From Treponema sp. (GTDB taxonomy: Bacteria > Spirochaetota > Spirochaetia > Treponematales > Breznakiellaceae), in contig JAISBK010000167.1 of assembly GCA_031266255.1 (NCBI GenBank), forward strand, positions 1-10,835: 10,835 nt of DNA, read 5' to 3'. A model generated the notes under the pieces. It saw only the letters and a list, made by a program, of their open reading frames with translations, ran no database searches and was not told the DNA's origin. The translations under genes were made by a program, and so were the position numbers. This document shows, piece by piece, positions 6,432 through 10,835 of the stretch; position 1 is the first letter of the stretch, and each line of letters opens with the position of its first letter.

Positions 6432-7152
6432 GCCCTGTATACTCAGAACCGCTTAGGGACCTTGATTCCCCAGGTTTCAAGTCCCCCAAGTATACCGGCC
6501 CAATCCGTATGCGGCATAGTTTCACCGGGTGCAGGTGGAAATAAGAAAAGACCCGCCGGATCTCTCGGTTTTTTCCTTCAATCAAGACAATCCGCAGGGC
6601 CTTCTTTCCCAGCCGTTCTATCGCCTCTGCACGGTACCGTACACCCTCAATAAGAAGCCCTCGAACAAAGGCCGCTACCACCGTATCGGGGATGATTCCA
6701 GAGGCTTCTACCAGGTATTCCTTGGGGATACCTGCCGAAGGATGCCCCACATGGGCGGCAAATGCCCCGTCATTGGTGATGATGATAAGCCCTGAAGAAC
6801 GATAATCCAAGCGGCCCACCGTGTAAAGCCGTTCCGTGATTTCCTGGGGCAGAAGCTCCAGCACCAGGGGCCTCCCCTGGGGATCCGCTGCACTGCATAG
6901 ATATTCTTGAGGCTTGTGGAGTGCCAGATAATACCGCTTGCTTTCAGGGTAAACCGCTACCCCATCAATACAGACCGCATCTCCGGGAAAGACCTTGGTT
7001 CCCAAGACCGATACCACTGAGCCGTTCACCGAAACCCGGCCCGCGCTGATGAGCTTTTCCGCTGCCCGGCGGGATGCTGCCCCTGCATGGGCAAGGTAAA
7101 CCTGGAGACGAATGGGTTTCCCCGAGGGATTATTCAGTGCGTTCAAGTTCAA
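6409..7152 (-). CDS. rluB: 23S rRNA pseudouridine synthase, RsuA/RluB family
   Basis: This enzyme is predicted to isomerise uridine to pseudouridine in ribosomal RNA. From the TTG at 7152 it is 247 aa. An S4 RNA-binding domain comes first (residues 14-60, RLQVYLAHAGAASRRAAEK to GRVSVNG). The catalytic motif is VGRLDYRSSGLIIITNDG (112-129) with Asp116 as the nucleophile. The family C-terminal motif LIEGKNREIRRVF follows. I choose TTG 7152 because AGGAGG (7162-7167) lies 9 bases upstream, at an ideal distance. ATG 7173 and TTG 7194 lie further back, lack a good ribosome site and would add residues before the S4 domain. The start overlaps the end of scpB by 23 bases, the usual scpA-scpB-rluB order. 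Target uridine (RluB-like or RsuA-like) is not certain from sequence alone; the scp context favours RluB. Confidence 0.9.
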   Translation of the reverse strand: MNLNALNNPSGKPIRLQVYLAHAGAASRRAAEKLISAGRVSVNGSVVSVLGTKVFPGDAVCIDGVAVYPESKRYYLALHKPQEYLCSAADPQGRPLVLELLPQEITERLYTVGRLDYRSSGLIIITNDGAFAAHVGHPSAGIPKEYLVEASGIIPDTVVAAFVRGLLIEGVRYRAEAIERLGKKALRIVLIEGKNREIRRVFSYFHLHPVKLCRIRIGPVYLGDLKPGESRSLSGSEYTGLMRLPEG

Positions 7153-7669
7153 AACGCTCGGCCTCCTGGTCATTGAGTTTCGGTAAATCTGCAATACTCT
7201 TCAGCCGGAATAGGGTTAAGAAGGTCTTGGTAGTCCCATACTGGACCGGTTTTCCCGGCACCTCCTTTTTACCTGCTTCCCGGATCAGATCCCGGTCAAG
7301 GAGGAGCCGTATCATAGTATCTGCCTGAACTCCCCGGATCGCCTCAATTTCACTCCGGGTAATGGGCTGCGTATAGGCGATGATGGAGAGAGTCTCTATG
7401 GCTGCCCGGGATAGCCGGGATTCGTTTTTCTTACCGTACCGTTCCTTGAGAATAGTCCAGTATTCTTTTTTGGGGGAGATCAAGATCCCCCCGCCGATAC
7501 GGGTCAATTCAAGCCCTGAGTCTGCCTGGGCATACCGGTTTTCCAGGGCCTCAAGGGCAGCCTGCACCGCGTCTTTGGTAAGACCAGAAATACGGGAGAG
7601 GCCAGCTTCATCCAGGGAATCCGCCTCAAGGTATAAAATCGCCTCAATCAGGGCAGTCTCTTGTTCCAA
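7130..7669 (-). CDS. scpB: Segregation and condensation protein B
   Basis: ScpB dimers bind the kleisin ScpA and help the SMC complex compact and segregate the chromosome. The 179-aa product has the two winged-helix domains of the family: first about 1-80 (ALIEAILYLEADSLDEAGLS), second about 84-160 (SRAAIETLSIIAYTQPITRS, EIEAIRGVQADTMIRLLL, LIREAGKKEVPGKPVQYGTT). The C-terminus is short. The start is TTG 7669, with GGAG 6 bases upstream, and the first 26 bases overlap the end of scpA. It is followed by rluB. Length and motifs are normal. Confidence 0.95.
   Translation of the reverse strand: MEQETALIEAILYLEADSLDEAGLSRISGLTKDAVQAALEALENRYAQADSGLELTRIGGGILISPKKEYWTILKERYGKKNESRLSRAAIETLSIIAYTQPITRSEIEAIRGVQADTMIRLLLDRDLIREAGKKEVPGKPVQYGTTKTFLTLFRLKSIADLPKLNDQEAERFELERTE
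7162..7167 (-). promoter_or_regulatory. AGGAGG ribosome binding site deciding the rluB start
   Basis: A full AGGAGG on the minus strand within the end of scpB, followed by 9 bases and then TTG at 7152. It supports TTG initiation of rluB and shows that rluB is translated from within the scpB coding region. Confidence 0.6.
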
Positions 7670-8444
7670 TCAAAACTCCAGGTACCGTCTGTTCCTGAAC
7701 AGGGTGACTTTTCCGGATAAGAATATCCCCAAAGATACGGTTCTGCACAATCACCACCAGCCGTATCTTGACTGCCTCCAAAATCGCCAGAAAAGCACAC
7801 ACCACGTCCATTAAGGATCCCTTACGCACTACCAAATCCGCAAAGGTACACTCCCGCTGCCACTCCAAGAGTTCGGTCATCAGGGTAATTTTCTCATTTA
7901 CCGATACCTCTTCATAGAGATCGATGATCCGCTCGTCGGAAAGATTCGCCATAAGAGAGGAAAACGTTTTAAGTAAATCCCCAATATCCACATGCTGCCA
8001 TAGGTCCTGCCCGGTAAAGGGTAAGACCCGGAGTTCTTTTTTCCGTTCAATAAACCACTCATGCTCCCGTTCCTTTTCTTCCATAAGTTCAGCGAGCTTC
8101 TTGAACTTCTGGTACTCAATGAGCTTGTCCACTAAGCCTTGCCGGGGATCCTCGATATCCTCATCCAATTCCATTTCTACCGGCAACAGCATACGACTTT
8201 TGATGTACACTAACGTGGCGGCCATGACCTGAAACTCGCTGAGGTCTTCCAGGTCAAGGGTAGCAGCATAACGGAGATACGCTAGGTATTGTTCGGTAAT
8301 GTAAGCAATCGGGATATCGTACACGTTGATTTCATTTTTCTTGATTAAAAAAAGTAACAGATCCAAGGGGCCTTCAAAATCTTTTAATTTGACACGGTAA
8401 GCTGCACGCTGTTCGGTTATACCGGGGGAACACGGGGTATACAT
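7644..8444 (-). CDS. scpA: Segregation and condensation protein A (kleisin)
   Basis: ScpA bridges the two SMC heads and binds ScpB in the bacterial condensin. The 266-aa product opens with the family's signature (YRVKLKDFEGPLDLLLFLIK, then INVYDIPIAYITEQYL). It has a helical middle with YIKSRMLLP and an acidic linker (about 90-100). The C-terminal winged helix contains LMDVVCAFLAILEAVKIRLV. The last 20 or so residues (PVQEQTVPG to TRDCPD) go a little past the usual end and overlap scpB. No clear ribosome site precedes ATG 8444 (the upstream bases are CTTCTTCTT). The gap to folK is only 23 bases, so coupling to folK translation is plausible. No SMC gene is in the window. Confidence 0.95.
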   Translation of the reverse strand: MYTPCSPGITEQRAAYRVKLKDFEGPLDLLLFLIKKNEINVYDIPIAYITEQYLAYLRYAATLDLEDLSEFQVMAATLVYIKSRMLLPVEMELDEDIEDPRQGLVDKLIEYQKFKKLAELMEEKEREHEWFIERKKELRVLPFTGQDLWQHVDIGDLLKTFSSLMANLSDERIIDLYEEVSVNEKITLMTELLEWQRECTFADLVVRKGSLMDVVCAFLAILEAVKIRLVVIVQNRIFGDILIRKSHPVQEQTVPGVLIGTRDCPD

Positions 8445-8467
8445 AAGAAGAAGTATATACCTTTGGT

Positions 8468-8971
8468 TTATAGTGCGTAAATACCTTGAGGATGTAGACC
8501 TGCAAAGATGGTCTTATAGGAGACCCCGGTACGCGGGTCCCTTGCATCGGGAACCAGTTCCAGTAAGGGAGCCAGGGCAAAGGCCCGTTCGGTTAATCGA
8601 GGATGGGGGATTTCCAGGTCTGGAGGCTCGGTGATGACCATGTCTCCAAAAAGGAGGATATCGATATCTAAGGTACGTTCCCCCCAGCGCCGTTCCCGGG
8701 TTCTGTCCCGGCCAAAGGAAGCTTCAAGCGCCTGGATGGTCTTGAGCAAGTCCCGTGGGCTTGAGGGGTAATACCCGGCAACCGCGGTGTTGAGGAAGCG
8801 CTTCTGATCCAGTACATAGAGTGGCTCGGTGATAGACCGGGAAGCCTGCTGTAAATCCGTCAGCACGTTTCCCAAGTCCCCAATAGCTGCTTCCAGAATT
8901 CCCAGGGAATCTCCTTTGTTCGATCCTAACCCTAAAACCACCCGGTTCCCCAGGAATGGGTTCATCGTCAT
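8468..8971 (-). CDS. folK: 6-hydroxymethyl-7,8-dihydropterin pyrophosphokinase
   Basis: HPPK transfers pyrophosphate from ATP to 6-hydroxymethyl-7,8-dihydropterin, the step before dihydropteroate synthase in folate synthesis. The 167-aa product has GLGSNKGD (14-21), FLNTAVAG (59-66), and RERRWGERTLDIDILLFGD (92-110) with the metal-binding Asp102 and Asp104, Trp96 and Arg99. IPHPRLTERAFALAPLLEL (121-139) follows with His123 and Arg129. I choose ATG 8971 because AAGGAGG lies 5 bases upstream. A second ATG at 8992 has GGAGGAG only about 2-3 bases in front and would add seven residues. The gene heads the folK-scpA-scpB-rluB unit and diverges from the phosphopantetheinyl transferase gene. No folP, folB or folE is present. 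Confidence 0.95.
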   Translation of the reverse strand: MTMNPFLGNRVVLGLGSNKGDSLGILEAAIGDLGNVLTDLQQASRSITEPLYVLDQKRFLNTAVAGYYPSSPRDLLKTIQALEASFGRDRTRERRWGERTLDIDILLFGDMVITEPPDLEIPHPRLTERAFALAPLLELVPDARDPRTGVSYKTIFAGLHPQGIYAL

Positions 8972-8976
8972 AGAAA

Positions 8977-8983
8977 CCTCCTT
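8977..8983 (-). promoter_or_regulatory. AAGGAGG ribosome binding site favouring folK start at 8971
   Basis: This site lies inside the seven codons between the two possible starts. Its 5-base distance to ATG 8971 is better than the 2-3 base distance of the upstream GGAGGAG to ATG 8992. Both could be used. Confidence 0.55.
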
Positions 8984-9051
8984 ACCGTACATTCTCCTCC
9001 AAGCGCTTCATGTACAGCCTATGACCATTATGGTACCCTAACAATACCGTT

Positions 9052-9771
9052 ATGACCTCATTGTACCTGGGGATATCCCTGTTGTCAAACAAAGAAGCCG
9101 GCAGCCTGCATCGGGAAGGCAGGCGCATCCTGCGACTCCTTACCCAAGAACCGGTAGATCACCTGATTGCTCAAGAACCTGGAGGAAGACCCTATTTTGT
9201 CGATCACCGGGGAGACTTCAATATATCCCATACCGGACGGACGGTAGCAGTAACCTATACCCAGGCAAGGTCTACCCTGAGAGGCGTGCCCCTTCGCACG
9301 GGCTGCGATATCGAACACCTCCACCCACGCCGAAACCTTGAAACGATTGCCTCCCGTTTTTTTACAAGGGAGGAACATACCTACATTACCGGGGGAACCA
9401 GTGAACGGGTAAGGACCACTCGGTTCTACCAACTCTGGGTTGTAAAGGAATGTTTTCTCAAAACCCTGGGCCTTGGGCTTGGATTTATACATCATACCCC
9501 GAATTTTATCCAGGGGAACACCTTGGGCCACAGGCTTACCTGCCAAGACCCGGGAAGTACCTGCACATCTGAGCTTGCCCTGAGCTTATACCTCTATGCA
9601 CTGGGAGATTTCCCTGAAGAACAGTACCTGCTTGCCCTGGCCCAGGAAAGAAACCCCAGGAACCTTGAGCCGTTTCCGCCAGAACTCACGGTACGCTGGT
9701 TTTCTCAGGAATCCCTGACCCTGCGGAACATGGCGGAAATAAGCGTCCTGGTATACCCTCAAGAAAGGTAA
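9052..9771 (+). CDS. 4'-phosphopantetheinyl transferase, Sfp type
   Basis: This enzyme transfers the phosphopantetheine arm from CoA to a serine of an acyl or peptidyl carrier protein. The 239-aa product has the family blocks in order: GGRPYF (44-49), DFNISHTG (55-62), GCDIEHL (84-90) with metal-binding Asp86 and Glu88, FFTREEHTYI (103-112), and FYQLWVVKECFLKTLGLGL (125-143) with the WxxKExxxK core. The pattern and length match the Sfp/Gsp/HetI class rather than the short AcpS class. The last 60 residues are less conserved, as usual. No ribosome site is visible before ATG 9052, and no better start is in reach, so initiation may be leaderless or weak. It diverges from folK over 80 bases. No carrier protein, synthase or synthetase is in the window, so the partner is unknown. 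Confidence 0.92.
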   Translation: MTSLYLGISLLSNKEAGSLHREGRRILRLLTQEPVDHLIAQEPGGRPYFVDHRGDFNISHTGRTVAVTYTQARSTLRGVPLRTGCDIEHLHPRRNLETIASRFFTREEHTYITGGTSERVRTTRFYQLWVVKECFLKTLGLGLGFIHHTPNFIQGNTLGHRLTCQDPGSTCTSELALSLYLYALGDFPEEQYLLALAQERNPRNLEPFPPELTVRWFSQESLTLRNMAEISVLVYPQER

Positions 9772-9831
9772 GCCTTTTGGGGAAACCTGGAGTCCATAAA
9801 CTGCCTTGTTTTGCAAGAACCTGCTTGTATG

Positions 9832-9860
9832 TTAGGGGTACTGTGCTGTACTGTTATAGA
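9832..9860 (+). promoter_or_regulatory. Possible promoter upstream of the CoA ligase gene
   Basis: TATAGA (9855-9860) is a fair -10 element. With a 17-base spacer the -35 would be TTAGGG (9832-9837), a poor match. Start point about 9867 leaves roughly 19 bases to the ATG at 9886, enough for the AAGGAAGGA ribosome site. Confidence 0.3.
9838..9854 (+). repeat. Direct repeat GTACTGT-GCT-GTACTGT in the promoter spacer
   Basis: Two perfect 7-base copies (9838-9844 and 9848-9854) are 10 bases apart, about one helical turn, and fill the spacer of the possible promoter. It could be a binding site for a regulator; there is no second instance in the window. Confidence 0.4.
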
Positions 9861-9885
9861 GAAACTAATGAGAAGGAAGGATCGT

Positions 9886-10835
9886 ATGGATATGACCGAA
9901 GCATTGCTGGCCAAGATTAGGACAAGTATGGCTCATGCTATGGAAGGGAAGTTTTATAGGAAACGGTTCCAAGGTATATGCCCAGGAGATATACAAAGTA
10001 AAACAGACTTTCAAAAACTACCCTTTACTGAAAAAGAGGATCTCCGGGAGACCTATCCTCTCGGGCTTCTCGCGGTAGAGGAAGCGCGGATTGTGCGGAT
10101 TCATTCCTCATCAGGTACTACCGGACTTCCGGTAATCATTCCCTATACCCAGCAAGATGTGGATGATTGGGCGGTGATGTTTGCCCGTTGTTATAAAACC
10201 GCAGGAGTTACTCCCAACGATCGGGTGCATATAACCCCGGGCTATGGGTTATGGACTGCGGGGATCGGGTTTCAGCGCGGGGCTGAACTGCTGGGAGCCA
10301 TGGCGATTCCTATGGGGCCGGGGAATACGGATAAACAGATCACGATGATGATAGATTTGCAGTCTACCGTACTCTGCGCCACCTCTTCTTACGCCCTGCT
10401 TCTGGCGGAGGAGATTGAAAAACGGGGGCTGCGGAACCGGATCGCGCTCAAGAAAAGTCTCATCGGTTCAGAGCGTTGGGGAGAGAAGATGCGGACGAGG
10501 ATTGCCGCTGAACTGGGGGTTGAACTCTACGATATTTATGGGCTTACCGAAATATACGGCCCAGGTATTGGGATAAGCTGCAAATACGCCTGTGGGATGC
10601 ATCTATGGACCGATTATCTCTATTACGAAATCATCGATCCTAAAACCGGCGAACCCCAAAAGCAAGGGGAGATCGGCGAACTGGTGATCACCACCCTCCA
10701 AAAACAGGGGGCGCCTTTGATCCGTTACCGTACCCACGACTTGACCAGGGAACTGGCCGGCGACTGCCCCTGTGGACTTGACTTTCCCCGGATCGATACG
10801 CTGATAGGCCGGTCTGATGATATGGTCAAGGTAAA
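9886..10835 (+). CDS. paaK: Phenylacetate-CoA ligase (PaaK-type), 3' end outside window
   Basis: This AMP-forming ligase is predicted to activate phenylacetate or another aryl acid to its CoA thioester, through an acyl-adenylate, in the cytoplasm. The 316 visible residues of about 430 contain the P-loop-like motif SSSGTTGLP (74-82), TPGYGLWTAG (117-126), GSERWGE (194-200), YGLTEIYGPG (218-227), the adenylate-binding YRTHDL (281-286), and the start of the hinge GRSDDMVKV (308-316). The C-terminal lid is outside. Two cysteine pairs, C232/C236 (CKYAC) and C294/C296 (CPC), sit in the central domain and could bind a metal. AAGGAAGGA lies before the ATG. The preceding 114 bases hold a possible promoter and direct repeat, so it is probably a separate transcript from the transferase gene. 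Substrate is not settled by sequence; related ligases occur in anaerobes that make aryl acids from aromatic amino acids. Confidence 0.92.
   Translation, partial: MDMTEALLAKIRTSMAHAMEGKFYRKRFQGICPGDIQSKTDFQKLPFTEKEDLRETYPLGLLAVEEARIVRIHSSSGTTGLPVIIPYTQQDVDDWAVMFARCYKTAGVTPNDRVHITPGYGLWTAGIGFQRGAELLGAMAIPMGPGNTDKQITMMIDLQSTVLCATSSYALLLAEEIEKRGLRNRIALKKSLIGSERWGEKMRTRIAAELGVELYDIYGLTEIYGPGIGISCKYACGMHLWTDYLYYEIIDPKTGEPQKQGEIGELVITTLQKQGAPLIRYRTHDLTRELAGDCPCGLDFPRIDTLIGRSDDMVKV

Noticed and set aside
9085..9546. Minus-strand frame of 153 codons
   Set aside because: It is antisense to the phosphopantetheinyl transferase, which carries all its family motifs.
9772..9830. Possible terminator after the transferase gene (CTTG-TTTTG-CAAG)
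   Set aside because: The arms are only four bases and no T-run follows.
5186..10835. A joint aromatic pathway of AroH, phosphopantetheinyl transferase and PaaK, for example a biosynthetic cluster
   Set aside because: The genes are kilobases apart, on separate units and separated by housekeeping genes (scpA, scpB, rluB, folK); no synthase, carrier protein or transporter is present.
1..10835. CRISPR arrays, insertion sequences, toxin-antitoxin or defence systems, tRNA genes
   Set aside because: No spaced repeats, transposase or integrase motifs, paired small toxin-type genes or tRNA-like folds were seen; most of the window is recognisable chromosomal gene content.

Overview
The window reads as ordinary, gene-dense chromosome of a spirochaete, most likely a Treponema-type organism. 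The reasons are a RarA fused to an extra C-terminal domain (a fusion I know from spirochaetes and a few other groups), a lipoprotein with a loose lipobox next to a small outer-membrane barrel, and near-even base composition with frequent CGG, GGG and GAT codons throughout. The taxonomic call is an inference. I see no mobile element, phage gene, CRISPR array, tRNA or rRNA, and no gene-free stretch longer than about 250 bases.

Left arm (1-4595, all minus strand). An SPFH-like membrane-anchored protein (3789-4595) is followed by a good sigma70-type promoter (3743-3771). That promoter faces a tight three-gene unit: outer-membrane barrel protein, lipoprotein, then rarA, with 8-base gaps between genes. 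rarA is open to the window edge and carries a degenerate methyltransferase-like domain behind the complete RarA portion.

Centre (4596-6431, plus strand). A 246-base divergent intergenic region with three perfect dyads and an extended -10 promoter leads into a three-gene unit: a 3-helix membrane protein, an AroH-type chorismate mutase starting on an ATGA overlap, and an ElyC/YdcF-type envelope protein. ElyC appears to have lost a canonical start codon where its Shine-Dalgarno site and family alignment expect one.

Right arm (6409-9771). On the minus strand, folK, scpA, scpB and rluB form a compact operon that joins folate synthesis, the condensin kleisin and its partner, and rRNA pseudouridylation. 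Its end overlaps elyC tail to tail by 23 bases. Diverging from folK is an Sfp-type phosphopantetheinyl transferase (plus). A further plus-strand gene with its own possible promoter, a PaaK-type phenylacetate-CoA ligase, runs off the right end.

No clearly undescribed multi-gene system is visible. The best leads are the degenerate methyltransferase-like tail of RarA, the missing start codon of elyC, the chorismate mutase paired with a small unknown membrane protein, and the structured leader of the SPFH gene.
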